Origin: Ruminococcus sp. | GTDB taxonomy: Bacteria; Bacillota; Clostridia; Oscillospirales; Ruminococcaceae | Direction: 5' to 3' | Length of the DNA: 59,694 bases | Assembly (NCBI GenBank): GCA_017525915.1 | Contig: JAFXSC010000009.1 | Span: forward strand, 1 to 59,694 | In this document: one piece after another, positions 34,152-43,063 of the stretch | Layout of the letters: each line of letters starts with the position of its first letter | Numbering within the stretch: the stretch's first letter is position 1 | Made by a program: the position numbers and the translations under genes | The notes under the pieces: model-generated | The model's database searches: none | What the model was told of the DNA's origin: nothing | The model's input: the letters and a program-made list of their open reading frames with translations, nothing else

Positions 34152-34856
34152 ATGAATGATATTACTATAAAACATGAGCAGCAGCTTTCAAACGAGGTGA
34201 AAGCGTTTTCTCATCCGGAGATGTCAGAGAGCGAGTTCTTAGAAGCTATGGACAAGAACTTCATGTCGCTCCAGCACTTCATTATGTACTATAAATGTGC
34301 AATAATGGAGATCGAGACTAAGTTCAAGGTGCTCAACGAGCAGTTCTCCCTCAAAGGTGAAAGCAACCCCATTGAATTCATACAGTCAAGGATAAAGTCA
34401 TTTGGCAGCCTTTACAAGAAAATAGAGGCGAAGGGTATCCCCCATACACTTGAAGCAATAGAGGAGAATATCAGCGATATCGCAGGCGTGAGAGTCGTTT
34501 GCTCTTTCATACAGGACATCTATCACCTTGCAGACTGCTTCCTCGCTCAGGACGATATCAGGCTCATTGCCAAGAAGGACTATATCCGCGAACCCAAGCC
34601 GAACGGCTACCGCAGCCTTCATCTGATCGTCGAGGTACCTATATTCCTTGAACATGAAAAACGTCCGATAAAGGTCGAGGTACAGCTCAGGACTATTGCT
34701 ATGGACTTCTGGGCAAGTCTTGAACATAAGCTCCGCTACAAGAAGGACCTTTCAGCAGCACAGCTGAGATTTCTTTCCGGCGAGATGAAAGTGTGTGCCG
34801 ACCAGAGTGCAGCATGGGACAAGCGTATGCAGAATATCAGGAACATCATAAGATAA
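34152..34856 (+). CDS. Small alarmone synthetase (RelQ/YjbM-like)
   Basis: This single RelA/SpoT synthetase domain of 234 residues makes (p)ppGpp from GTP/GDP and ATP. It lacks the HD hydrolase and the C-terminal TGS/ACT regulation of long RSH proteins. Key marks are DIAGVRVVCSF (about 110-120), the G-loop region REPKPNGYRSLHLIV and EVQLRTIAMDFWASLEHKL. The leading 70 residues are helical. It stands alone between its own strong promoter and a terminator, as small alarmone synthetases often do. Confidence 0.92.
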   Translation: MNDITIKHEQQLSNEVKAFSHPEMSESEFLEAMDKNFMSLQHFIMYYKCAIMEIETKFKVLNEQFSLKGESNPIEFIQSRIKSFGSLYKKIEAKGIPHTLEAIEENISDIAGVRVVCSFIQDIYHLADCFLAQDDIRLIAKKDYIREPKPNGYRSLHLIVEVPIFLEHEKRPIKVEVQLRTIAMDFWASLEHKLRYKKDLSAAQLRFLSGEMKVCADQSAAWDKRMQNIRNIIR

Positions 34857-34868
34857 CAGAGCTATCAG

Positions 34869-34890
34869 CCGCCCTCCGGGGCGGTTTTTT
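34869..34890 (+). terminator. Terminator of the alarmone synthetase gene
   Basis: CCGCCC (34869-34874) and GGGCGG (34879-34884) form a tight GC stem followed by six T residues. Confidence 0.9.
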
Positions 34891-34957
34891 GCGCGGTCAA
34901 AAGGTACAAAAAGAGTCAGAACGCTTTATGCAAACAGTCAAAGTTCACAAAACTCCA

Positions 34958-34986
34958 TTGACATCGCACAATAAATGTGTTAAAAT
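34958..34986 (+). promoter_or_regulatory. Promoter for the PAS-GGDEF-EAL gene
   Basis: TTGACA (34958-34963), 17-base spacer and TAAAAT (34981-34986), 49 bases before the ATG. Confidence 0.8.
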
Positions 34987-35034
34987 GTTAATAAGTATAG
35001 TCCGGTCATAACGATAAACCAGGGAGGGATAGCT

Positions 35035-36690
35035 ATGAATGATGCCAATAAAGCCCGACTTGACAGTTATTTTGACGCTTTAACCGTTCTCTCAGACGGA
35101 AACTATGTATTTCTCTGCGACCTTGAATCCAAGTGCTCGCGCTGGTCGGAATCGGCAGTCGATTTCTTCGGACTTCCCGGCGTTTATATGGATAATGCCT
35201 CTGCTGCCTGGACTGAGCGTATCCACCCGGACGACCTCAGTATTTTTACAGACAGTATCAATGAAATTGCTGACGGAATAGCCGAATCCCACAACATCCA
35301 GTACCGCGTCCGCGCACGCAACGGCAACTACGTTGTCTGTACCTGCAAGGGTGTCATCATGAAGAATGATGAAGGCGAACCTGAATTCTTCGGCGGTTCC
35401 ATAAAGAACCACGGTCAGCTCAGCTACACGGACGGCGTTACCGGACTGAGAAGTATGTACGGTTTCATAGACGACCTGAAGATAACCTGCTGGAAAAAGC
35501 AGAAGAGCTGCGTTTTGTATATAGGCTCAAACGGCTTCTCGGAGATAAACGATATGTACGGTTACAGCTTCGGAAACGCCGTACTGCGCGAACTTTCAAG
35601 CGTGATCACCGAGATATTCGGTGAAAAGTGCATGGTGTACAAAATAGACGGTCCGAAATTTGCCATTATCTCCACTGAGCTTTCGCAGGAGGAGGTCGAG
35701 AAGCGTTACTACAAGCTGAAGCAGATGGTAACGCAGAGCTTCTATGTTGAGGGCGAGAAAATAGTCCTTACAGTCAGCGGTGGCATGGTCATAGTTGATA
35801 ATTTCAGCCTTTCGACAGATACGATAGTTTCCTGCCTCAAATACGCCTACCATGAGTCGCGTGAGCGGAAGCTCGGCGAACTGTTCCTTTTCCAGAACAA
35901 CATGAACGACGCAAGCAGGCAGTATATCGAGAAGATAAATACTATCCGCAACGCTGTAACTGAAGGCTGCCGCGGTTTCTTCCTCTGCTACCAGCCTATC
36001 ATCAAGGCTGAGAACGAACAGCTCCGCGGAATGGAAGCGCTCCTGCGCTGGAAAAACGACGAATACGGCGTTGTTCCGCCGAATGAGTTCATCTCAGTCC
36101 TCGAACAGGACGCTGTTTTCCCAAAGCTCGGCAACTGGATACTCCATCAGGCAATGGTGGACGGAAAGAAGATAATCGAGAAATACCCCGATTTTATAGT
36201 TAACGTCAATATTTCATACGCACAGATACAGCATAAAAGCTTCCTGCCGACACTGTTTGAAATGATAGAGAAAACGGGATTCCCAGCTGAAAACCTATGC
36301 CTCGAACTGACCGAGCGCTGCCGTCTGCTCGATATCGACCTGCTGAAATCCATGTTCACGATGATAAAGGACAACGGAATAAAGATAGCCCTCGATGACT
36401 TCGGCACGGGCTTCTCCTCAATCGGTGTGCTGCGTGTGCTGAATGTCGATACGATTAAGGTGGACCGTGAATACGTCAAGGACATTACAAACAGCACGGT
36501 CGATCAGAAGACCGTTATGTGCATTTCCAACCTCGCAGGCGCTTTCTCAGCTGATATCTGCGCGGAAGGCGTTGAAACGATCGAGATGAGAGATATTCTC
36601 AAAGACTATAACGTCGGCAGCTATCAGGGCTATTACTATTCAAAGCCCCTGGTATTTGAAGACTTCATGCAGAAATATGTCAACGAATAA
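35035..36690 (+). CDS. PAS-GGDEF-EAL protein, probable c-di-GMP phosphodiesterase
   Basis: In 551 residues, a PAS-type sensor (about 20-130; ERIHPDDL and the PAC end) is followed by a GGDEF domain (about 135-285) and an EAL domain (about 300-550). The GGDEF signature has decayed to IDGPKFAII, so cyclase activity is unlikely. The EAL part keeps EALLRW, NVNIS, LELTER, DDFGTGFSS, KVDREYV, AEGVE and QGYYYSKP, hence an active phosphodiesterase is expected. It has no membrane segment, so it should sense a cytoplasmic cue. The glycan locus could be one of its targets, but nothing in the sequence proves that. It is monocistronic. Confidence 0.9.
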   Translation: MNDANKARLDSYFDALTVLSDGNYVFLCDLESKCSRWSESAVDFFGLPGVYMDNASAAWTERIHPDDLSIFTDSINEIADGIAESHNIQYRVRARNGNYVVCTCKGVIMKNDEGEPEFFGGSIKNHGQLSYTDGVTGLRSMYGFIDDLKITCWKKQKSCVLYIGSNGFSEINDMYGYSFGNAVLRELSSVITEIFGEKCMVYKIDGPKFAIISTELSQEEVEKRYYKLKQMVTQSFYVEGEKIVLTVSGGMVIVDNFSLSTDTIVSCLKYAYHESRERKLGELFLFQNNMNDASRQYIEKINTIRNAVTEGCRGFFLCYQPIIKAENEQLRGMEALLRWKNDEYGVVPPNEFISVLEQDAVFPKLGNWILHQAMVDGKKIIEKYPDFIVNVNISYAQIQHKSFLPTLFEMIEKTGFPAENLCLELTERCRLLDIDLLKSMFTMIKDNGIKIALDDFGTGFSSIGVLRVLNVDTIKVDREYVKDITNSTVDQKTVMCISNLAGAFSADICAEGVETIEMRDILKDYNVGSYQGYYYSKPLVFEDFMQKYVNE

Positions 36691-36695
36691 GAATA

Positions 36696-36725
36696 AGAGC
36701 CGCTTTTAAAGCGGCTCTGTGTTTG
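36696..36725 (+). terminator. Terminator after the EAL gene
   Basis: AGAGCCGC (36696-36703) pairs with GCGGCTCT (36711-36718), followed by a T-rich GTGTTTG stretch. Confidence 0.8.
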
Positions 36726-36773
36726 TATTGCAGGCATCAGTTCAAGCTGTGGTTTCTGACTTTCGGTGTATGA

Positions 36774-37499
36774 TTACTTTCTGAACATACCTAAAAATCC
36801 GGATCTGCCGTTCTTATTGCCGGTATTGTCCTTCTGCTTATCCGGTGTGCTGCCGGAAGAACGTCTCATATTATCCTCCTGCACTTCCTCGCACCAGTTG
36901 CTCTCTACACAGCCCTTTTTCCTTACGCTTCCAACTGCGCGCGCTACCGAGCAGAACACTGCTCCCGTACCTGCGCGGTCGGAGTGGTACTCCACTGCAT
37001 TGTCTGCGCGAATGCCCATAGAACCGGCAGTTTCAGCCGCGTCTATATTTGCTCCGAGGAAAATGAACTCCCAGCCGTATTCCTCCTGCTCACGGGTTAT
37101 CATGCGCTTGATCTCCTTCACATCATACTTCCGGCTCGCATTCTCCATGCCGTCAGTCGTAATAACGAACAGTGTCTTTTCGGGTCTGTCCTCATCGCGT
37201 GCGTACTTGTGGATATCAGCGATGTGGCGGATAGTCTCGCCTACTGCGTCAAGAAGTGCGGTGCAGCCAGAGGGAACGTAATCCTTCCTTGTGAGCTCGG
37301 GAACGCTTTCAACGGATATCCTGTCATGCACAGTCTTGGCATCGCTGTTAAAGAAGACTGTTGTAACAAATGCTTCACCTTCCTCGTCCTTCTGCTTATT
37401 GATGAGTGAATTGAAGCCGCCGATAGTATCATCGGTAAGACCTGCCATAGAGCCGCTTTCGTCGAGTATGAATACCAGTTCAGTTAAATTCTTTTTCAT
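36774..37499 (-). CDS. VWA domain protein (YegL/TerY-like)
   Basis: This cytoplasmic von Willebrand A protein has 241 residues. The MIDAS metal site starts DESGSM (about 13-18), followed by a conserved Thr in SGCTALLDAVGE and Asp in TTDGMENAS. The tail after residue 200 is charged and disordered and ends in FLGMFRK. A similar GLF(R)K-like motif closes the middle linker of the macro protein upstream (SGLFRKN), which may mark a common partner (inference). ATG 37499 has GGAGGT 6 bases upstream. It lies 115 bases after the macro-domain gene. Confidence 0.87.
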   Translation of the reverse strand: MKKNLTELVFILDESGSMAGLTDDTIGGFNSLINKQKDEEGEAFVTTVFFNSDAKTVHDRISVESVPELTRKDYVPSGCTALLDAVGETIRHIADIHKYARDEDRPEKTLFVITTDGMENASRKYDVKEIKRMITREQEEYGWEFIFLGANIDAAETAGSMGIRADNAVEYHSDRAGTGAVFCSVARAVGSVRKKGCVESNWCEEVQEDNMRRSSGSTPDKQKDNTGNKNGRSGFLGMFRK

Positions 37500-37553
37500 A
37501 ATAATACCTCCGTTTAAGTTATCGTGTTTTCCGGAACCGCTCTGCGTTTCCTT

Positions 37554-37569
37554 TACTGTAATTACAGTA
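37554..37569. promoter_or_regulatory. 16-bp perfect palindrome upstream of the VWA gene
   Basis: TACTGTAATTACAGTA is an uninterrupted palindrome between the macro and VWA genes, 55 bases before the VWA start. It overlaps a possible minus-strand -10 box (TATACT, 37571-37566) and looks like an operator for a dimeric regulator. No matching -35 box is visible. Confidence 0.45.
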
Positions 37570-37614
37570 TACACCATTCCGGAGGTGAACTGGTCGCTTA
37601 AAAAGCGACAATTT

Positions 37615-38721
37615 TCATGCGCCGATGAGGGTCTGGTCAAAGGCAAAAAGCGTCTCGTTTATCTCAAATATGTCGTAGTTGCGGTGCTCGATGAAATACC
37701 GCACTATAAGGTCAAATTTAATGCTTCCGGACAGCGCATACCCTGCCCTTTCAAGAAGCTCTTCAGTCTCACTGAGGTCAAGTTCAAGCGCTATCGCAAA
37801 TGCGAGCGCGGTCTGTTTTTTCGGCTTGTAGCCGTTATCACTCCTTATCTTGGAAAAAAGCTTGCGGTCGATGTTTGCCTTCTTGTAGGTCTCAACATCG
37901 GTCATTCCCCTCTCGTCGATAAGCCTGAGAAGTGCCTGCGAGAACGACTCGTCCCTGCCGCGGAGAAAATCCTCGATACTCTCCTCACGCTCGTCATAGA
38001 GTGCTTCCTCCTTCATAAGCATAGGTGCGCTTGCAGCGCTTCCCTCGCTGTTCTCCTTGGCATTTTTCCTGAACAATCCAGATATCAGACCCTTGGGCTT
38101 GCTTTTGGAAGCTTCGGCAGCCTGAGACATCGCCATACCGGACATCGGCATCGCTCCATAGACCATATGCCGACGGTCGCTTTCCTCGTGGGACTTCGCA
38201 TAGGCATCGCTGATGTACTGGCGGATATTCTTCACAATGCCGGAGCTCGTCTCGAAGCTGTCCCTATCGAAAATTACAAGGGTGATATCCATATCATTCT
38301 CAGAGAGGAAAGCCTTGAATTCCGCCATTGCAGCGTCAAGAGCAAGTGCCTTCGGATAGCCGTAGACACCGGAGGATATCAGCGGAAACGCTATGCTCTC
38401 GCAGCGGTTCTCCTTTGCAAGGACAAGCGAACGCCTGTAACATGAGCGCAGGAGCTCCTCCTCGCCGTGGGTGCCGCCCTTCCAGACAGGACCGACGGTA
38501 TGGATTATGTACCGGCAGTTCAAATTGTACCCCTTGGTCAGCTTGGCATCACCTGTCTGGCAGCCGCCGAGCGTCCGGCATTCTTCAAGAAGTTCCGGTC
38601 CTGCTGCATGATGTATAGCACCGTCAACGCCTCCACCGCCGAGGAGTGATGAGTTCGCAGCGTTGACGATCGCGTCCGCACTGACCTTTGTTATATCGTT
38701 CCTGATAATATTGAATGGCAT
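37615..38721 (-). CDS. Macro domain protein with C-terminal HTH-like domain
   Basis: A macro domain (1-175) has [18 protein letters not shown] and [10 protein letters not shown], the ADP-ribose binding loops of the O-acetyl-ADP-ribose deacetylase/YmdB group. A low-complexity linker (about 175-245) follows. The last 120 residues are helical, with [23 protein letters not shown]-like spacing of an XRE-type helix-turn-helix. Macro domains remove or read ADP-ribose; the C-terminal part may bind nucleic acid or a partner. It has its own consensus promoter and is followed by the VWA gene. Confidence 0.87.
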   Translation of the reverse strand: MPFNIIRNDITKVSADAIVNAANSSLLGGGGVDGAIHHAAGPELLEECRTLGGCQTGDAKLTKGYNLNCRYIIHTVGPVWKGGTHGEEELLRSCYRRSLVLAKENRCESIAFPLISSGVYGYPKALALDAAMAEFKAFLSENDMDITLVIFDRDSFETSSGIVKNIRQYISDAYAKSHEESDRRHMVYGAMPMSGMAMSQAAEASKSKPKGLISGLFRKNAKENSEGSAASAPMLMKEEALYDEREESIEDFLRGRDESFSQALLRLIDERGMTDVETYKKANIDRKLFSKIRSDNGYKPKKQTALAFAIALELDLSETEELLERAGYALSGSIKFDLIVRYFIEHRNYDIFEINETLFAFDQTLIGA

Positions 38722-38752
38722 AATAGCACCCCGTTTCTGTAATGATACCATT

Positions 38753-38781
38753 ATTATATAACATTTTACACTTTACGTCAA
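38753..38781 (-). promoter_or_regulatory. Promoter for the macro-VWA pair
   Basis: On the minus strand TTGACG (38781-38776) and TATAAT (38758-38753), spacer 17, 32 bases before the ATG. Confidence 0.75.
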
Positions 38782-38786
38782 GCAAA

Positions 38787-38810
38787 AGGGGCGTGCTTAA
38801 GCACGCCCCT
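38787..38810 (-). terminator. Terminator of the VWA/zinc-ribbon array
   Basis: A 24-base perfect palindrome (AGGGGCGTGCTT and its complement) ends on the minus strand in TTTTGCTT, 6 bases after the stop at 38816. Confidence 0.85.
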
Positions 38811-38815
38811 CTGTA

Positions 38816-41800
38816 TTAGAAGTTGAAGTTGTAGAAATTCTCTGATGTGGGCTCGGGAACAGGATCCTTCTTGGAACGCTTCTCGATCTTGATGCCCTGC
38901 TTTTCAAGGTAATCCTTTGCAAGGTCTGAAGCTGCGCCCATATCCATTTCAAAGACTGTTGTATAGATAGAATTTGCAGCACTGTCAGAGAAATCTCCTG
39001 CCTCACGTTTTTCCTCGACCTGCTTGATGTACCTCTTTGTCAGCATGGACAGGTACTTCTTCTGCATACCCGAGTCCTCAACGCTGCTGTCATAAAGCAT
39101 CTGCGCCGAAACAAGCTCCTGGTCGCATATCTGATCGAATACCGTCGTAGCTGCCGAGCGGTAGATAGTAACAACATTCAACGTCATGAGGAGGCATATG
39201 CCCATTGTAACGAGCTTTGCGGTAATGACTGTCGGGGACTGCTTCTCTCGCGGCGCTCTTTCGGGCAGCCATACGGGAATGCGGTGCTTCTCCTCTCCGC
39301 AGACACGGCAGAACCTCATCTCAGGAGACAGCGGCGCTCCGCACTTGCTGCACGCCTTGTTCTTCATGCTGCGTCTGCGTGCAAAACAAAGCTCAGCGAT
39401 AAGAAGTCCGGTGAAGATGACTGCTGCAAGTATCCATAAAACTATTTTCAGGGTCTTGCCCTTTTCCTTGCCGACGCCGTTCTTGCCGGAGATATATGTC
39501 TTGTCGAACTTTCCGTCACCGTCTGAATCGACCTTCAGTTCAGTCTTTGAAGATGACTTTGTGTTAGTTGCAATGACAGTATCTGAGCTTATCGGTATGC
39601 TCTTGAATGTGCGGACATCGGAATACTCGCCCTCTTCATCGGCAAAGCTTATGCTGTAATCCATCTCGCCTTCGCCAGTACCGTTGATACAAAGCTCATA
39701 GTTCGTGTCATCGTTGAGCCTGAGCACCTTTATCTCGTCATTGTCGCCCTCGAAGGAAAGCGAACCGAACGATGTCCTTGTGCTGAGGTTATCAGGGTCT
39801 GAGGAGAGAGTCTCTCCGCCGCATTTAACTGTAACATTGACCGGACAAGCTATCCTTACTACAATGCTGTAACTTCCGCCGACGCTGTCAGCAAGCTCAT
39901 CAAATACGAATGCCAGATCGTTTGTGTCCTTGATATTGTATGCACAGCCCGGTGAAGCTATATCGTTCATGAGCTTCTGAGCTTCAGAAACAGATGTCTC
40001 AGCACCGCTGTAATCATGGAAATAGCCGAGCGAGTAAATGATAGTGCCCTTGTCCTTGACCTCGTTAGCCTTCTTGATTATCGCGGTAGAATAAGAGCCG
40101 TCATTGCCGGTAGGTCCGGCATTCGGGAAACCGTCGCTCATTACGAACATGAGCTTCCTTGGATTCTGACTGCTTTCAAGCGCTGTGTCACCAAATGCGA
40201 TACCGTCGTACATATCAGTTCTGCCGTAAGCAGACATACGCTGTATAGCATTTACAAGCTCGTCCCTGTTGCTGCTCGACAGGATATTCTGGCTTGCACT
40301 GCTTGAGTAAGTGATGAGGCTGATATCAATGCTCGGATTCTCAGTGAGAACATAGTCAACGAACTTCACAGCCGCATTTTTGGTCTCTCTCATAGGAGTA
40401 CCGTCCATACTTCCGGAAACATCGAGGACAAGAGATATCGAACGCTGGAGAGCGCCGAACTTTGTGATTATCCTGTCTGTTGACCTGTAATCGCCCGTGC
40501 TGCTGTCACTTACAAGTATATCATCTGAGGTATACCTGATGCTCTTGTTCTTGTTATCGGTAACGATTATCCTGTAAATACCGGGTGCGATGCCTTCAAG
40601 TGTGAACGAGGACGAAGTGCAGTCCTTGTCAATAACAGCGGTTCCGTCCGATACCCTGATAACAGTGAGGTGATAGTCGGAATACGGCGAATAAGCATGG
40701 TCATATACTGTGAACTCAGCATTGTTGGAATATGCCTTTTCAAATATACGGCAGGTGCCTGCACCGCTTATGCCAGCCTCGTCAAAGGCTGCAATAACAT
40801 TCATGAGCTGGCTGTCTGAAAGTTTGGTACTGCTGCCTGAAGCCCTGTTGAGCTCGATAGCTGCCGTAACAATGGTGTCCCTGAACTGCTCATAGTTCAT
40901 ACCATAGGGCATAAGTCCGAGGGAATTGTAGTAGAGATAAGCGAGCTGCTCGGTAGTAAGCGCTTCGAAATTGCCTATACCCTGTGTCATACGGTAAGCA
41001 GTGTGGGAGATAAGCGTGCTGTCGCGGTACTGCTCCTCGGCAGAAAGCCCGCAGGTTGAACCGGCTGCTTCATCAAGGGTGCGAGTATTGCCGGTGGAGG
41101 CAGGGTCGCTTATGCTCCTTGTTGCGCCTTTTGAATCGGGAGCTGATACCCAGTCACAGGAATTGTTGAACCCGCCGTTGGAATAATCCTCGATAAGCTC
41201 GGCAAAAAGGTCAGAAAGTCCGATATAGAATACCGAATCGTCATTAATGGTGAACGGAAGTATAGCCTTGGCATACTCCTTGCTCACGCCGTTGAGCGTA
41301 ATATTATCGGAAATAGCGGCAGTCGAGGCATATTCCGCAAAACCGTCATTATCCTGGTCGTTATAGCGCGCTGTAAGCTCATCCGGAACGAGTTCGCCTC
41401 GGAGATAACCGCGCTGACGGTCAGAGGCGCTGTAAAGCGTGATATAGTATTCTGTAAGACGCTTCGTGTAATTGTCGTCGAAGAAGTCGAACGCCTTTAC
41501 TGCATAGTCAAGGAGTTTCTTAGCGCCTGCGTTTTCCTTTGCGGCAGGGCTGTAACCGTCCTTGTCCGAGTAATTGTCATAGATGAATATACTGCGGATA
41601 TCATCATATAAGTAATCCTTTGCCCTGCTGTAACGCGAAAAACTCGTGCTGAAACTTGGGCGCTGGTATCTGTTCTCGTTCACACGGTCGATGATCTTTC
41701 CGTTTTCGGCATCAACATAAATGGTGTAGAGCAGATTGTTTGTATTGGGATCAAAGATATTGAATGTGTAAGCTACACGGGGATCGCCGTTTTCATCAAC

Positions 41801-42454
41801 GACGATGACTTTTCCTGCCGAACGCATAGTGTAGTCGTCAGGGTCAGCCTGAAGCTCGGACTTCATACGCTTTTCACCGTAATTCTTGGCTTCACTCTCA
41901 GAAAGGCGGTTTGAAGTGCCGAAGTTTTCGGGAAGCTGAAGGTGTCGTCCGACGATACCTACGAGCTCTCCCCTCTTGTTAGCTGTGAGCTTGAGATTAT
42001 AGCCTGTTATATACAGACCGTCCCTGGTCTGCTGGAGGGTGTACTCGTCAAATACGTCACCGTCATTGACCTCGGTAACGGTATATTCCAGTGACGGAGA
42101 TACCAGACCGATCTCCGTGGAAACGCTTTCAAGAGCATCAACTGCATCGGACTTTCCGGTGATTACTATATCAGAAGTGCCCTCAACACCGCCGCTGCGG
42201 TAGGAGATAATGCCCTTTTCCATAATGGACTTTGCTTTCAGGCTCTCCTCCTTGACCTCATCGGATATCTCCCTCTGCTCATCGCTGATGTTATCGGCTG
42301 CGAGAACATCAGACGGCTTTTTGCTGAAAAGCTTGTATATACAGAAGACGTCGATAAAGGTAGTAACGGTGATAACGCCTATCATGATCCATGTCAGGAG
42401 CCGCAGTCCTCCGCGCTTAGGAGATTTTTCCGCAGCCTTCTTTGTTTTGCTCAT
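38816..42454 (-). CDS. Giant membrane protein: thermolysin-like pseudoprotease, VWA and zinc ribbon
   Basis: This is a 1212-residue membrane protein: TM (19-43), FTP propeptide-like domain (about 105-175; YTLQQTRDGLYITGY), PepSY-like (180-260), M4 thermolysin-like region (about 270-565), beta domain (575-650), VWA (671-855; MIDAS DVSGS 678-682), TM (1003-1025), zinc ribbon (Cys 1035, 1038, 1049, 1052), TM (1077-1098) and an outer tail. The M4 part aligns by eye through ATRSISDPASTG, LSDLFAELIEDYSN and TAYRMTQG, but the HEXXH site reads KEYAK (392-396). The third ligand is Ile411 and the catalytic His is Tyr476. So it is probably an inactive scaffold that displays the VWA domain outside the cell. 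It is the last gene of the array, behind a hairpin. Confidence 0.85.
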   Translation of the reverse strand: MSKTKKAAEKSPKRGGLRLLTWIMIGVITVTTFIDVFCIYKLFSKKPSDVLAADNISDEQREISDEVKEESLKAKSIMEKGIISYRSGGVEGTSDIVITGKSDAVDALESVSTEIGLVSPSLEYTVTEVNDGDVFDEYTLQQTRDGLYITGYNLKLTANKRGELVGIVGRHLQLPENFGTSNRLSESEAKNYGEKRMKSELQADPDDYTMRSAGKVIVVDENGDPRVAYTFNIFDPNTNNLLYTIYVDAENGKIIDRVNENRYQRPSFSTSFSRYSRAKDYLYDDIRSIFIYDNYSDKDGYSPAAKENAGAKKLLDYAVKAFDFFDDNYTKRLTEYYITLYSASDRQRGYLRGELVPDELTARYNDQDNDGFAEYASTAAISDNITLNGVSKEYAKAILPFTINDDSVFYIGLSDLFAELIEDYSNGGFNNSCDWVSAPDSKGATRSISDPASTGNTRTLDEAAGSTCGLSAEEQYRDSTLISHTAYRMTQGIGNFEALTTEQLAYLYYNSLGLMPYGMNYEQFRDTIVTAAIELNRASGSSTKLSDSQLMNVIAAFDEAGISGAGTCRIFEKAYSNNAEFTVYDHAYSPYSDYHLTVIRVSDGTAVIDKDCTSSSFTLEGIAPGIYRIIVTDNKNKSIRYTSDDILVSDSSTGDYRSTDRIITKFGALQRSISLVLDVSGSMDGTPMRETKNAAVKFVDYVLTENPSIDISLITYSSSASQNILSSSNRDELVNAIQRMSAYGRTDMYDGIAFGDTALESSQNPRKLMFVMSDGFPNAGPTGNDGSYSTAIIKKANEVKDKGTIIYSLGYFHDYSGAETSVSEAQKLMNDIASPGCAYNIKDTNDLAFVFDELADSVGGSYSIVVRIACPVNVTVKCGGETLSSDPDNLSTRTSFGSLSFEGDNDEIKVLRLNDDTNYELCINGTGEGEMDYSISFADEEGEYSDVRTFKSIPISSDTVIATNTKSSSKTELKVDSDGDGKFDKTYISGKNGVGKEKGKTLKIVLWILAAVIFTGLLIAELCFARRRSMKNKACSKCGAPLSPEMRFCRVCGEEKHRIPVWLPERAPREKQSPTVITAKLVTMGICLLMTLNVVTIYRSAATTVFDQICDQELVSAQMLYDSSVEDSGMQKKYLSMLTKRYIKQVEEKREAGDFSDSAANSIYTTVFEMDMGAASDLAKDYLEKQGIKIEKRSKKDPVPEPTSENFYNFNF

Positions 42455-42484
42455 AATGTATCACCTTTCGGGTTAAATTTAAGG

Positions 42485-42520
42485 AAAACGGGCAGCTGCC
42501 GTTATCAACAGAGCTGCCCG
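42485..42520 (-). terminator. Hairpin before the giant VWA gene
   Basis: CGGGCAGCT (42489-42497) pairs with AGCTGCCCG (42512-42520); on the minus strand TTTTCCTT follows. It should end most transcripts from the zinc-ribbon genes. The VWA gene 30 bases further on has no clear promoter of its own, so read-through seems needed. Confidence 0.7.
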
Positions 42521-42543
42521 AAAATTGACATTCGGCTTTATAA

Positions 42544-43044
42544 TTATGTCCGGTTAACATTCTTTTTCGTCAGCACGGCGATTATCAGAACACCGGCAAG
42601 TATACAGTGCGGAGCAAGAAGCACATTGCACTTAATCAGCTCCGAAGCAATACCTCCGCCAAGCTTCTCAATAGCGTCCTTGCAGTCGCCCTTGAGCTTG
42701 TAGGCATTAATGATAAGAAGGAGATATGCTATACCCTGCGAACAGGCTGCATAGAATACAGTCGCTCCTGCCTTTGTATCGTCAGCCTCAGTGAGAGCTT
42801 CGATAACGCAGAGCACTGTAACTGCTGCTGCTATATAGCCGATAATACGCGTGAACTTTGAAAAACCTGTTGATACGAGCTTTTCGCCGTCATACTCGAA
42901 GTCTGAATTCTTGCATATATCTTTTATGTCATATGTCTCATTAATACCGAGAACCTTTAACTGCAGGAAATCCACTCTGAAAAAGGCAAAAGCTGCAAAT
43001 ATCAGGAACGCCGACATAATTATTATCTTAGGTGAAAACTTCAT
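42544..43044 (-). CDS. Four-helix membrane protein, array member without zinc ribbon
   Basis: This 166-residue protein has hydrophobic helices at about 7-23, 66-84, 93-112 and 143-159. An outer loop (24-65) contains FLQLKVLGI and acidic clusters. This matches the topology of the neighbouring zinc-ribbon proteins but lacks their N-terminal CxxC pairs and Pro/Gln linker. It probably derives from them or from their membrane part (inference). GAGG precedes the ATG, and the upstream zinc-ribbon gene ends 20 bases before it. Confidence 0.7.
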   Translation of the reverse strand: MKFSPKIIIMSAFLIFAAFAFFRVDFLQLKVLGINETYDIKDICKNSDFEYDGEKLVSTGFSKFTRIIGYIAAAVTVLCVIEALTEADDTKAGATVFYAACSQGIAYLLLIINAYKLKGDCKDAIEKLGGGIASELIKCNVLLAPHCILAGVLIIAVLTKKNVNRT

Positions 43045-43063
43045 TACTCCACCTCAAATCAGG

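Noticed and set aside
37291-38445. 384-residue plus-strand ORF
   Set aside because: It lies antisense to the well supported macro and VWA genes and encodes no recognisable domain; it is a shadow of their codon usage.
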